Source: Megalopta genalis (taxonomy: Eukaryota > Arthropoda > Insecta > Hymenoptera > Halictidae). Taken from it: a stretch of DNA of 64,000 nucleotides. The translations under genes and the position numbers were made by a program. The stretch's first letter is position 1. Each line of letters opens with the position of its first letter. This document shows positions 21,367 to 32,807 of the stretch, piece after piece. The notes under the pieces are model-generated. The model was given only the letters and a program-made list of their open reading frames with translations, was not told where the DNA came from and did no database searches. The stretch is from positions 930,001 through 994,000 of the forward strand of contig NW_027476109.1 of the NCBI RefSeq assembly GCF_051020955.1, written 5' to 3'.

Positions 21367-23301
21367 ATGTCAACAGATAGCGGTTCAGGTAAGCTAATGA
21401 CAACGTATTATACTTATTATATGAATACGTGAATATTCGGATAATATGATGTGATGTGATAATATGATGATCTGCAGATATTATACGACCACGTAATACT
21501 TCCAAGAAATGGAAAAGAATAAGGCAATTATCATCTTCAGATGAATCATACCAAGACATCACTGTAAATTTAGAAACCCCAGAAATGGTGCAAGGTGAAA
21601 CAATAGAAATGGTGCAGATAGAAAAAGATAAGAAAAGAAAACGGGCAAGAAATGAAGATCGTTACGCACAAAATATTAGAAAAATTAAGAGAAATAGTGT
21701 TTTGGCACTCAAAACTTGTGAGTGCCAAAATTTTTGAAAATAAGAGGATTGCTTTTGCTTAAAAAAATGTTTAGATCGCGTAGGATATAATGAAAGAAAA
21801 TCTAATTTTGATAATTTCTGGAAACTAAGAGATTTTGAAACCCAGAATCTATTCCTGTGTGCTACATCAACAATTAATAAAACAAAGGCGGCCCAGAACT
21901 TTTGAAAGACCCATGAGTATCGGTTTGCAGAAAGTTTTTTTTAGACACCCATAAAATTTCTGTAGGGCGGTTAACTCGTGCTCTGAATGCTGAAACTAGT
22001 GGAACTGATCGTCGTGGTAAGATGCCTGGATCTTCGCGAAAAACAGACGAAATTAAGATAAAAGCTGTACGAGAGCATATTTTAAGTTTCCCAGCATACG
22101 AGAGCCACTATACCCGAGGTCGTCACACTCCTGGTCGAAAATATGAGTCCTGAATTAGATGTTCAAAAAATGTATAGCCTGTATGAAGAGAAATGTGAAG
22201 AAAATAACCAATCCTTTGTTAAGGAATGGATTTACAGGAAAATATTTAACACTGAATTTAACTTAAATTTCCATGCTCCTCGAAAAGACACATGCCAAAA
22301 ATGTGATTTACTCAAAAGAAAAATCGAAGCTTGCAATAATGAGGAAGAGAAATTACATCTTAGAGAAAGCCATGATGTACATTTGCCGAACGAGCTAGGA
22401 ACTGTATTGCAGAGGACCAAAAGAGAGCAAAAGAAAATTCCAGGGAATATTATGGATTCTCATTTGATTTGCAAAAAGCTCTTCCGTATTCTAAACTGTC
22501 TGTTTCCTTAGCCTATTATAAGCGAAACATGTACGTATACAACTTGGCTTTCCATAATTTCCATGCTAACAATGTCAAAATGTATGTATGGGATGAAACA
22601 ACAGCTTCAAGAGGTGCACAGGAAGTAGCATCGTGCATTTTAGCGCATATGAAGGATATCTTAGCTTCTCAAAAACACGTAATAGCCTACAGTGATGCTT
22701 CTTCAGGCCAAAATCGCAACATTAAAGTAGCATTGACATGGCTGAAAATTGCCCAGTCATCGAATAATAATATTGAATCGACAGACCACAAATTTTTGAT
22801 ATCGGGTCATTCCTTTCTACCGAATGACCGTGATTTTGGTTTGATAGAGATGAAAATAAAAAAAGCAATTACTTATTCAATCCTGAACATTACTATGAAT
22901 TGATCGAAAATTGTAGAAAAAGAAATACATTTTCGATCAAACGAATGTCGCAGCCGGATTTTATTTCAACGAAATCACTTGAAAAATCAATAACAAGGAG
23001 AATAAAAAATACCGCGGGCGAATCTGTCTCTTGGCTAAAAATTCAATGGATGAGATTCTTGAAAAATGAACCTTATAAAATGGTTTATAAGACTTCTTTA
23101 GATGATTCTGAATTCCAAGTTTTGGATCTTTCACCTAAAAGAGGAAGACCAAAAATATACGAAAATATTCAATTACTTCCATTATACAACACCACTAGAC
23201 CAGTAACGGAAGAAAAACATAAAGATCTTATGTGTTTACTACCATACATCCCTCCAGTTTTTCAGGAACATTTTAAAAATCTTAAAAACTCGAAATTATG
23301 A
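21367..23301 (+). pseudogene. S1 transposase (DDE-like, YSD-GQNRN family), decayed
   Basis: The start is MSTDSGS at 21367, followed by a likely 89-bp intron (donor CAG|GTAAGC at 21389, acceptor CTGCAG at 21477). The basic N-terminus continues to CECQNF. Middle frames give DTCQKCDLLKRKIEACN (two Cys, possible zinc site). The frame 22457-22903 holds FDLQKALPYSKLSVSLAYYK, AYSDASSGQNRNIK and SGHSFLPNDRDFGLIE. The last frame (22900-23301) holds SWLKIQWMRFLK and LLPYIPPVFQEHF. FD, YSD and ND.DF..IE are candidate metal-binding residues of an RNase H fold. At least five frameshifts or stops inactivate it. It is clearly homologous to the S2 protein. Confidence 0.8.
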
Positions 23302-23374
23302 TAAAAATGGATTACTTTTTAAAAATGATTAATAAATGTTTATGAATTATTTCGTTAAAGTTGTTGTTTCAAAT

Positions 23375-23527
23375 GAACCGTTTATTTTGAAAGTGATATA
23401 AGTTCTTTTTTTTAAAGAAATTCAAAATGCCGAATCTGAGCTTGTATTGTCTAAATACCCCACGCAACGCCACTTACAATTTCTTTCGATGACATTGGAC
23501 TTACACCACTTTCAAAATAAACGGCTC
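23375..23527. mobile_element. 153-bp MITE nested in S1, TSD AAAT
   Basis: The ends are inverted 31-bp repeats beginning GA(A/G)CCGTTTATTTTGAAAG and continuing GTG(A/G)T(A/G)TAAGT(T/C)C. Flanks are AAAT at 23371-23374 and 23528-23531. The TIR has the same length as that of S1 and shares the inner GAAAGTGGT-TAAGTC motif, while its outer GAGCCGTT matches the termini of S2. It is therefore a non-autonomous member of the same group. Confidence 0.88.
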
Positions 23528-23818
23528 AAATAAATATCACAATTTTTTATTACTTTAAGTCAATTATAGGGCATTCAGTTAATTTTGAAAATGGTCTAAG
23601 TTAATTCAAGCTTTAAAAACAACATTTTCCTATGAAATTCACACAAAATTTCATATCTATAATAAATTTCCATTATAATCGAGACTAATAAAATTATAAA
23701 TTAAAATGTCGCATAATGTAAAAATATTTTTTAATTTATTCAAATGCAATTCATTAAATATCTCGAAACACACAAGAAATATATGACTTAGACCACATTC
23801 ATAATTATGGGCACATTT

Positions 23819-24273
23819 AACAATGCATTACAGCCATACCAGCGGTTATGTATAGACGAAAGTCTACTCCTCTACAAAGACCGTCTCTCGTTTAAACAAT
23901 ATATTCCCTCGAAAAGAAGTAGGTTTGGTATAAAATCATTCCTACTTTGTGACTGCAAGACGGGTTATATCCAAGATATAATCATTTATTGTGGGGCTAG
24001 TACTACTGCAGCTACCGAATATCAATATATTGGAAAGCCAGGGAACATTGTAATGTCGCTTTTGCAACCTTTTCTAAACAAAGGCCATACTATTTATCTG
24101 GACAACTGGTTTTCCAGTCCCATATTGTTCAACCTACTCCACGAAAAAAGTACGAACGCTTGTGGCACTGTGCAAAGAAGACGGAAAGAGATGCTTAAAA
24201 TAACTGATAAATTGAGAAAAGAAGAGGCAGTGTTCCGCTCATCTGAAAATCTGTTTGCAATGAAATGGTTTGA
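23819..24273 (+). pseudogene. piggyBac transposase 3, central part with Asp 1 and Asp 2
   Basis: The frame resumes straight after S1 with NNALQPYQRLCIDESLLLYK (Asp 1), RFGIKSFLLCDCKTGY, then GHTIYLDNWFSSPILF (Asp 2) and NACGTVQRRRKEM. It ends FAMKWFD and runs into the 586-bp repeat, reaching a stop at 24311. Over this stretch it is well preserved. The third Asp and the zinc tail are missing. Confidence 0.92.
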
Positions 24274-24859
24274 TGCCCCATTGGATCCCTCCATCGGTGT
24301 TGATTACGCGTAGCTTCGACCCTGTCGGACAGAGAGAAGTGAGCAGCGAAGCTCATGGCGGCAAAACGTCGTGTACATGTTGCCATCGAACAATTTCTCG
24401 ATCTACACGAAATGTATATCGTTCCAACACTTTCATCGGGCCGTTTCTTCTTCAGAAATGTCTACAGAATCCGATCCTGGGTAGAGTTTTCGTGCCGAAC
24501 AAAAAACTTTTCGTAAAAATACAAAAATATTGCGCAGAAACTGCTCACGTCGACACTTTTTTAAACTTTGACATTAATTTATTGCTATTTAGGACCAGAA
24601 ACAATTAATAAATTGCATGTCACTATATTCGGGAAGCTCTCCTTTATCTTTTAACACCAATTAGAACTTTCTAACGTTTGTACTTTCCATGCAATACCTC
24701 ATTTTTGTCGAAAATTTTGGGTTTTTACAAAAGTTCGTTTATTTAAAAAACTGAGGGTGATGGAGCAATTCGGTTTTCGGATTCTTGTTCAGGGAGTGAA
24801 GCTCACAAGAATTTCATAGTGGCTATAGGAACCCAAAAATCGTGTCGGACAGTGTTATC
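24274..24859 (+). repeat. 586-bp dispersed repeat, copy 2
   Basis: Direct repeat of 13330-13916, differing mostly by point substitutions. It joins the piggyBac 3 frame in the middle of the KWxD motif on its left. On its right it joins unassigned DNA, not the zinc tail seen beside copy 1. Confidence 0.9.
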
Positions 24860-24864
24860 CAGAG

Positions 24865-25173
24865 GTGCACGAGGATCTCTTAATATGCCAATGTATAAGG
24901 AAAATGCAACTCGTGTTTGAAGCTGAAGAATACAAATTGTGTGAAAAATGTTGGTCTCGAGTGGCAGCAGAAGAAAGAGAATTATTTCCTGAAGGCTGCT
25001 GGCATACCATCGCAGGAAACCACATAAGTGAGGCAGATTGTCATTGTGAAGGATATGGTTCTGTAATCCTGGAAACATCAAACGCTAGTCGATGCCGAGA
25101 ATGCATCGAAGAATATATATTTCGAAATGTAACTAGAGACATTACAGCAATTAAAAAATTGCAAGGCCATTGA
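24865..25173 (+). CDS. Small Cys-rich ORF, unknown
   Basis: A 102-codon frame with seven or eight Cys residues: LCEKCWSRVAAEER, FPEGCWHTI, DCHCEGYG and CRECIEEYI. The paired Cys (CEKC, CHC, CREC) suggest metal binding. The ATG at 24865 is close to the end of the dispersed repeat. I do not recognise a family, and the ORF could be a fragment of an element-encoded protein. Confidence 0.3.
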   Translation: MHEDLLICQCIRKMQLVFEAEEYKLCEKCWSRVAAEERELFPEGCWHTIAGNHISEADCHCEGYGSVILETSNASRCRECIEEYIFRNVTRDITAIKKLQGH

Positions 25174-26180
25174 TGTGGTCACTCAGTGGTAGCATCATAA
25201 CCGTTAACAGCAACACACGCACATATATAAAAAGAAAAACACATATAATCCATAAATCATCGTCATAAATAGTTAGAGCCAATTGAACGTAGTTTGAACA
25301 ACAAACATTTATTACCAGAATGTTCACTGAGGCATCTACGCAAACGGAGATCTGTTAAGATTATTTAATTGAACATAATTTAACATAACCATGACAAGAA
25401 GATGTATTTTTCTAAAAATTTCAAATCGGGATAAAGAAAAACATGCACGGGAAGAGCTACCCAGACCAGGGTCGAAAAGACCAAAAACCAAGAAATCCAA
25501 ACCGAACCAGAGGAAACAGTGTCGAGAAAAAGGGTTGGATCGGCGGTGGAGTCGGAGATCTGCGATCACAACCTACAAGTAATCACGGACAAAAACATAA
25601 CGGATAAGATAGGCGGATAGGGAGGAAATTAGACCACTTATTGTAAGAATATAATAGTCTTAAAAATACATATACATAATGATAATAATAATAACAGTAG
25701 AATAGGATTATAATTAAAAAAGTATAAATTAAAAAAGAAATGAAAGATAATATTTGCAAAGAATTGTTCGGAAACCAACGATCCAAATTAGTTTGTTCAG
25801 GTCCGAATCCTTGTTTATATAGTACTTGTAAAACATTATATTTAAATAAATACTTTAGATCACAACAACATCGTTGTACATACACAGACACGAATACATA
25901 CATATAATTATCTTCGTGACTTTTTTAAGTGTGTGCTGTCAAATAAATATTATCAAATATTCTGTAAAACAAGAAGTTCCGGTAAGAAACGATCGTCGTT
26001 TCATTTTGATGGTATTAGTGATTAACTCCAGGATACGGCTGACATTATGGGCTATACTGAGGTAAACAAAGATTGCGATATTCTACAAGGTGCTCGAAGG
26101 TAAAATTTGTTTGGTTTTTTAATTAGGAGAATTAAGGTTTTGTGGAAACCACATACAAGCAAAACTAAAAGGACACCAGT
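25174..26180. other. Unassigned AT-rich DNA with one copy of a short direct repeat
   Basis: Contains a basic 63-codon frame (25391-25582) rich in Arg/Lys that I cannot assign. At about 25783-25860 lies the first copy of an approximately 75-bp repeat whose second copy is at 27015-27090 (shared AGGTCCGAATCCTTGTTTATA and TACTTGTAAAACATTATATT). Confidence 0.4.
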
Positions 26181-26970
26181 TTGGTTGAAAATAAAAACCT
26201 ATGAACAATACTAACAGTGAATGATCTAAATAAAGCATTAGGTAAATTTGTTAACAAAAATAACACTACCGCTTTTAATAACCTACAGAGGTCAAGCATA
26301 TACAATGTAATATTTCAAAATATTGATTTGCCATTATAAGCTCGATTGTATTGTTGCAATTAATTCTTTACATATAGTCGTGAAATAAAAGAACTTGTGC
26401 CATGTTTGGAAACTAGTGGAACAACTGCAGAAGTTGGAAATATCAGGAAAGAAATTAAAAATTATTGTGATAAGAGAAAGGAGGAAGCACAAAAAGAAAA
26501 GACAGAAGTATATGTATACTTGCAAACAAACTCATTTAAAAATGATAATATACTATTAGATTTGACAGATTGAATAATCGCATGCTACTTTATAGATGCA
26601 AACATTATTCGCTAATAGACCGGTAAAACCCTTCAATAATGACAAGATAATAGTTATTGTCAGTAGAGAGTAGTAACGATGAAGAAGAAGCGGAAAAAAC
26701 AGATAAAGCTAATGGCAGTGGAGCATGTAACAAAAGCAAAGAAACCGATAAAAATAATGAAAATCATAAAAGTTCTGTTGGTATAACATCTGAGAGGTAA
26801 TTTACTTCAACTCAAAAACAGACAACAGCGCAGGTACATCATCGAACTCTATTAAACGATTCACAGTTTATATGCATAGGTCTTTGATTTACTATTAACC
26901 ATGACATTTTATCATTTGCTACAGGATGAAGCATTGGGCGGTGATGTAATAAAGAAAATAAATTGAGGGA
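26181..26970 (+). pseudogene. Possible exons of an unidentified gene remnant
   Basis: Three coding-like pieces are bounded by splice-like sites. One ends LQRSSIYNVIFQNIDLPL at about 26338. The next follows an acceptor-like TACATATAG at 26379 and reads REIKELVPCLETSGTTAEVG and on to KTEVYVYLQT. The third is acidic, SSNDEEEAEKTDKANG, and ends before a donor-like GAGAG|GTAATTT at about 26797. A short tail, DEALGGDVIKKIN and a stop, follows TGCTACAG at 26924. The pieces may be a decayed host gene. No family was recognised. Confidence 0.3.
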
Positions 26971-27090
26971 AGCCTAATAAGATACGGTTCCTACGCAATT
27001 TCGATTCCAATTTAGATTAGTTTGTCCAGGTCCGAATCCTTGTTTATACACTACTTGTAAAACATTATATTAAACAAATACTTTTCATTA

Positions 27091-29189
27091 AATCTTGAAA
27101 TATTTGATAATATATAATATATATTATATATAATTCGGACATTCAAGTTGCAACAAAAAAAAATACATACTATAAACAAATCTTAAAATCGTATAAAATA
27201 GAGATTTAAAAACGACATCAATCTTAAATAAATACTAATGATAGAACAACTAGTACAAGAACTAGTAAAACACCGTTTATCTGGACTGTGTTTATCCAAC
27301 ATAGTAACCCGTTACCAACAATGGGATATCAGGAACGATGCTCCTCTTATCCAACTCCAGTCTACGCGACATACCCATTATACAACACACTGTTTTTGTT
27401 TCTTAGTTAGAAATTCTAGCATAGTCTTCCTGCATAGAATGTAAGATAAGTAACGATTTAATTCGGTTACTTGTATGTATGTGATTCGTCCAGAAACTAT
27501 ATCCTCATTACGTCTTCACACAAATCAAACGAAAAGAGAAAAAGAGTGGTGCTTTGTATTGAAGAAAAATTTGAAATTAATAGACGCTTCAGAAACAATT
27601 AATTTCTTGTCTCGTAAATATAACATTGGTAGATTTACTGTATATATCATAAAAAAATTATAAAGATAACATATTAAAATGCAAAGAAGATGATGCAGCA
27701 AACACGAATAGAGGAATAAAAATGAATAACAGCTTCTAAAAGTCGGTGAAAGTAATTCATCTTTGCATGAAAGATCAGATAGCGAACAAACCGTAATCAC
27801 AAAGTTATATATATAATGTTGCAAGGTGCATTTCACACTGCGTAGAGTGCGATGTAGAAAATGTGGAGAAAGAGGTGGGAAAAGGTGAGCACTTAAAATA
27901 AACCTACCAGTTACAAACTGAAAAACTCTCGTTTTTTAACTTTTCTATGCCTATAACGAAAATTAAAAAAAATACGTATTGTAGATCTCGATAAGTTACA
28001 TGCATGCCGAAAATTTCATCGAAATCAGTTAACGCAAGATCATAGTTACGAGCATTAAACAAATTTTAAAACAGCAACTTTCTCACAATTATTGGACAGA
28101 AATATTAAAAATCAGGACAAAACTGCGATTTTTGCGATCTTTAACTGTTTACCGCTTATACCAAAGTCAACCGATTCCACTGAAATTTTCAACATGCATA
28201 TAAATTACCGAGATCTATGAAATGCATTTCTTAAATCTTCGTTATATATATTTCGTCATATATTATTTTCTTTAATCATTCTAAGCAATAACAAAATTCA
28301 AGTTGTTCAGTCCAGTTCTAAGCAAGTTATGGCGTTTTAAAAGTTGTCCGAATATTAATATAAATAAATATGGCCGCGACGCCATATATCCGCAAGAACC
28401 GATTGCCCACGTGGAAGACACGTGCTTCCAGTTTCACAAGCTTTCTCGAGACGCCATATGCGTAACGCACGTGGCGTGTAATAATTCGCACTGGCGAATA
28501 ATTAGCCCAGCCGAGAGAAGGTGTCCGAGCCATCGAAATGTAAATGAAGAAATTCGTACTGATAATGAGACTTACCGAAAAACCGATCAGAAATTCCCAG
28601 TTACGAATGCGGATCCTGGCCGGTCACTAGTCTTGACATATCTTTAGAACGGTCGCTGCCAGTTGTTGCCAGCACTGTCCTTTATTATTTCGCCTGCTGC
28701 CCTATGGTCTTTAGCGGCTATCTTCCTTCATTTCGTATGAATTAATCTCGGCTCGAATTGTCACAGTTAAACTTATTTCTTCCAAACACCCAACGCTACG
28801 GCTACGCGACAAAGAACCTCGTTCTCGGCAGATCGCTTCCTCAGCCAGAAACGAGGCATTCCCCACTCCCCAGACTCACGGCTCGGCACGACGCACAAAC
28901 CCTACGCGCACTCGCCGTTGCTCAGGGCCGGCACCATTCGACTCAGCCCACGCTCCGAGCGTCCTAGATCTCGCGGCATAATTCATTGACTGTAGAGAAT
29001 ATTAATATATTACAATTTCAAGAAATTTCAGTTTATGCAAATACGATAAGCTCAATAAATGGAAAACCAAGAAAGGAATTGGTGGCCAGAACTTTAAAGG
29101 ACAAACATCTCGAAAGTGAAAACATGTGACATGCAGTGTTTTTTCTTCCAGCCGCAGAATTTCCTTCTTTCCTGATTTTGTTAAAAGAC
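27091..29189. other. Unassigned stretch
   Basis: No known element or gene was identified. A 114-codon frame at 28303-28647 has no recognisable motif. A GC-richer segment at 28755-28975 stands out against AT-rich flanks and might be part of an LTR or promoter, but no termini or duplications were found. Confidence 0.3.
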
Positions 29190-29550
29190 TTACGAATCAC
29201 TTTGCAAATAAAGATAAAAAAAATACAAAAATCATGCTTTCCACAAAACAAAAAAATAAATTATTATATTCAAAAAACTCTACCAAATTGCAGAAAAACA
29301 GTCTAGACTGAGCCCTCTTACAGCAAACTACGTGTTACATTTAAGATTACTTTTTTTGTCCGTGAAATGTGTATACGCTATACGTGATTGTACTGAACAT
29401 GTGTAATAAATTATGGTACCCAAAGCTCATACAATTTTCGAAGTTTAGTATTTACCTATCATTCTTTATAGTGATTAGATCAGTGCACAGAGATTGACAC
29501 ATAGTAATTAGATGAGTGTGCAGATGATAACTAGAAAAGGCTCAGTAAAT

Positions 29551-32359
29551 GAGCCGTTCAGTGCACACATCGCTTAACTCCATAAAAGAAAAAGTTGAGA
29601 AACGCGATGAAACGATGTACATTGTTTTCTAAAATTCCTGTTATAATATAGATTCACACATATAATGTAGAATGCATAAATACAGATATAGCTTTCATCT
29701 GACGCTGTATAAAATTAATAAGAAAGAATAGCCACAAAAAATAATCGTCAGTAATGTTACAGCTTTTATGTGACTGGTGGAGTTAATCAATTTGGCAACT
29801 GAAAAAAAGTAGTAAAGTTAAATTCAGTCTTTAAATTTTTAAGTTTTTTATTACAGAAAAAGTCAGTTATTATATATTTTTATTACAGCTTTTGCATAAA
29901 AATGAATGTTCACAGTTCTGTTATATTATATTATTTGTAATTAATTCATCAGAAATATTATAAATAATGTCTTCTTCATCAGCTGGATGTGAGGATTCGT
30001 CATTTCGATTTGTTGTCAAGTTTTTATAGTAATCATGTTCAACAGGAGGAATGTATTTTAGCAGGTCCATCATGTCTCTCCATTTTTCCCTTGTCACAGT
30101 TCTGCCTTTAGGATATAATAAAGGCTGATATATATTTTTCAAACTTTTGCGGTCTACCTGATACAGATTTTCTTAAATTAATGGCTTTAAATTCTGTATC
30201 TTCATTATAATCACATTTGAATTGTATGAGATGGGGTTTGGACCTTTCTAATTTTATCCAGCGTATTTTAAGCCAATTTACTGGAAAGCCTGTGACGGTT
30301 ACTTTTCTGTTAATGAGTGATTGTTCTAAAGGTTTTGTTGAAAAAATATCTTGGTGGGTCATTTGAATTAGATGAAATGGAGCTTTCTTTTTACATGTTT
30401 TGATTATATTGTACCAATCATCTGGTGAAAAAATGTTTTGATTTTTTTTCGCACGTGACTCAATAATGGCAAAATCTGAGTCATTAGGCAAATAGCTGTG
30501 CCCACTTACCAAAAATTTCATTTCAATTGACTCAGCTCTTATTTCCATACTCTGAACAAGTTTCAATAAACTTAAGACAGTTTTAATATTTCTGTTTTGC
30601 CCGGTACACGAATCCGAATATGTTATTATTTTTTCAAAGTTTGTAGCGTAAGTCTTTATGTACTTTATTAGACAAGATGAAATTTCTTGAGACCCACGAG
30701 ATCCTTCAGTTTCTGGCCAAACAAACATGTGGCTTATATTTTTACTGAATTCATGACATCCGAAATTATAAACATATAAATTACGCTTATAATAAGCTAC
30801 GGATGCGGTCAGCTTGGGAAAGGCCAAAGCTTCTTCCAAGTCGAAAGAAAATAAGAAAACATTTTCTGATGTTGCCATTCGGTCGGCAGCCATTTGACTG
30901 CGAGCCCGTTCAGCCTCTTCTAAGTGAGTTTCCTTTTCAATTTCTGCCATCTTCTTTCCCTCACCGTCTGAGGATTGAATTTTTATTTGCAAAGCATCAC
31001 AATTTTGACACGTATCCTTTGATGGTTGTTTAAAATGTAAATTAAATTTTGTAGAGAACACATTATAGTAATACTTTTCTTTCACTGGTATTACATTTTC
31101 CTTTTCACATTCTGTGACGTATAGTTCACACATCTTCTTAATATTTAAGTCAGGATCTAAATATTGTCGTCTTGGATTATGAGCTCTAGTGTAGTGACTA
31201 CGGTAGGCTGGAAATAACTTTATATGTTTTATAACACTTGTGTCATCTATTTTATTGCTTGCAACATGGCCTTTGCGCAGATTAACCAAAGATGTAACTT
31301 GTTCTTTAGGACAACATTTGTATATCCGCCCATCGCTCACCTGATAAGTGTCTCTAAAATATTGTTTGCAAACGGGAATATCACGTGTGTCTTTTCGAAA
31401 GTAATATGTAAAAGAATGTGATCTTCGTTCTTTAGTTTCATTCGTGGGGCGCCTTCTTTTTATTTCGTTGACTTTAATACAACCTCTTAAGAAAATATTT
31501 TGGTCAAGCTGACTATGTAAACTATAAAATGCCTTCATGGCAGTCTCTCTCTCATTTGAAAAAATTTTTTGGTTGCACTTTTGGCGGCATCTGCATTTTA
31601 TATCGACAAATGTTTTTGCAGGTATTAAATTTCCTCCCCTATTCCTATATGCCAAACCTTTTGTTCTGTTATGCTTTTGTAAATTTCGTGTCCATTTATC
31701 AGGATTACAACTTCTTTTCCTCCCAATCAACGTGTTTGTTGCGAAATTTGTGCTGTTGCAATCAGATGAATCCGAGGAAAACGATAAACGTCTTCTTGAA
31801 CCACACTTTCTGTTAATAAATCGTATTGAAGAACCATCACTGTTTTCGTCATCCACGTTGTTAGTAGTCTCACTCATCTTGGTTATAACGGTATAATATT
31901 TATTTCTTTAAAAACAATCTGGGAGTAATGATGAAAAGACCAAGAAAATATGTAGGCCGTGCAATAATGGTGAAGTAGACAGTAACATTCAGCGTGCGAG
32001 ATCACTGTTATACTAACTACCGTTTGCGTTGCGCTTTTTTTTAATCTGTTTGTCGATGCGATTTTATTACCAATATTATTGAGAGGGGGGAAAGCATCTT
32101 CGGCTGTTTAAAACAAAGCGTTGATGCATGACAATAAAGCAACGATTACATTAGGGTATGGAGTTAATCAAAATGACTTCTGAAATAAATTACTTATTTT
32201 TCAATGGCCAAAAAAATGTTGCCGTTTAATGGTGTTAATTTTTATTATTCAGGGAAGTTATTATAAATATAAAAAGTTATGACTATAGCAAGTGCTTTGA
32301 CACATAAATTTAAGATTTTTCAAAAAGTGGAGTTAATCGATGTATGCACTGAACGGCTC
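29551..32359 (-). mobile_element. DNA transposon S2 (2809 bp), TIR GAGCCGTTCAGTGCA, TSD AAAT
   Basis: The termini are inverted copies of GAGCCGTTCAGTGCA(C/T)ACATC followed by G(A/C)TTAACTCCA, flanked by AAAT at 29547-29550 and 32360-32363. The paralogous block C' lacks the element. The subterminal motif GTGGAGTTAATC recurs at about 29576 (inverted), 29778, 32158 and 32328. It encodes one transposase on the minus strand. Size, TSD, outer GAGCCGTT and protein all parallel S1 and its MITE. Confidence 0.9.
29924..31877 (-). pseudogene. S2 transposase, nearly intact, one frameshift
   Basis: A 589-codon frame starts at MSETTNNVDDENSDGS (31877). The N-terminal third has Cys clusters (KCRCRQKCNQ, RIYKCCPKEQ) and a later DTCQNCDALQIKI, likely zinc sites. 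The catalytic part holds FSFDLEEALAFPKLTASVAY, ITYSDSCTGQNRN, VSGHSYLPNDSDFAIIESRA and VNWLKIRWIKL; FD, YSD and ND.DF..IE are the candidate DDE/D residues. Near 30130 the frame shifts, and the true C-terminus continues in the frame 30142-29924 (PLLYPKGRTVT, LLKYIPPVEHDY), mirroring the S1 C-terminus. Total length would be near 650 residues. I recall such proteins being annotated as uncharacterised in many insects, possibly DUF7869-like; this is memory, not a search. No intron is apparent, unlike S1. Confidence 0.85.
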
Positions 32360-32807
32360 AAATAGCACACAGTAGTAAACTTTTCATTCTTACAAGGCAC
32401 AGTAACTCGATCGAAAACTACTATTTATATTTTGTTAAATATTTTATGTTCCTTATATATTTCAATTATAATAAAATTAGTAGTTATGTAAAAGACATCA
32501 ACATATATGACATCAACAACATAAAAGACATCAACATAGAAAACCATATAATTTATCGAAAACTTCAGACGCCACTTTAATGGGCACAGTAAGTGACATA
32601 CTAATCCTATCTGGCTATCATACAGAACTGAAAATTAACAGTTATGGACCTATATACATAATATCGATTTTAAATATCGGCATTCAACTATCACATTTCT
32701 CCTTGGTGCTCGAAGACATCGTCGCTACTCGGCAGTTATTTTGTGTGCATTGAGTTTTTTGTTTCAATTGATGGGTCAAACAACGCGTTTTAGTCAGCCT
32801 GTCGCAG

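Larger units (their letters stand above)
20971..23814 (+). mobile_element. DNA transposon S1 (2844 bp), 31-bp TIRs, 4-bp TSD ATTT
   Basis: The ends are inverted copies of GTGCCCATAATTATGAA followed by (A/T)GTGGTCTAAGTCA, 31 bp in all. The element is flanked by ATTT at 20967-20970 and 23815-23818. Ignoring the element and one ATTT makes the piggyBac 3 frame continuous, which fixes the borders. Extra copies of the GTGGTCTAAGTC motif occur inside at about 21144 and, diverged, at 23589. It encodes a DDE-like transposase (21367-23301) and carries a nested 153-bp MITE. The superfamily is not certain; 4-bp TSDs and this motif set recall Sola-type elements. Confidence 0.88.
19994..24273 (+). mobile_element. 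piggyBac element 3, split by element S1, 3' end lost
   Basis: It begins at TTAA (19994-19997) followed by CCCTTTCGGTACTACCGCC, a good piggyBac-type end, with a related motif GCGCTACCGTCGCCCG 50 bp further in. Transposase pieces occupy 20320-20970 and 23815-24273. The 2844-bp element S1 separates them. The 3' part is missing: after KWFD at about 24270 a 586-bp dispersed repeat starts. Confidence 0.85.
29190..32610 (+). repeat. Block C: repeat split by element S2, inverse of block C' (39205-40945)
   Basis: 29190-29546 and 32364-32610 match, in reverse complement, 40475-40945 and then 40329-40475, 39756-39841 and about 39205-39231. Examples are CATACAATTTTCGAAGTTTAGTA and GAAAAC(T/C)A tracts on both sides of S2. 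C' has no S2; C has no hAT or solo LTR. Each copy therefore provides the other's empty sites. No protein was recognised in the repeat itself. Confidence 0.85.

Noticed and set aside
25583..25903. 106-codon minus-strand ORF rich in Tyr/Phe/Ile
   Set aside because: AT-rich compositional frame crossing a dispersed repeat.
27100..27140. ATATAT-rich palindrome
   Set aside because: Simple AT repeat without element termini.
31529..31896. Plus-strand frames opposite S2
   Set aside because: Shadows of the S2 transposase.
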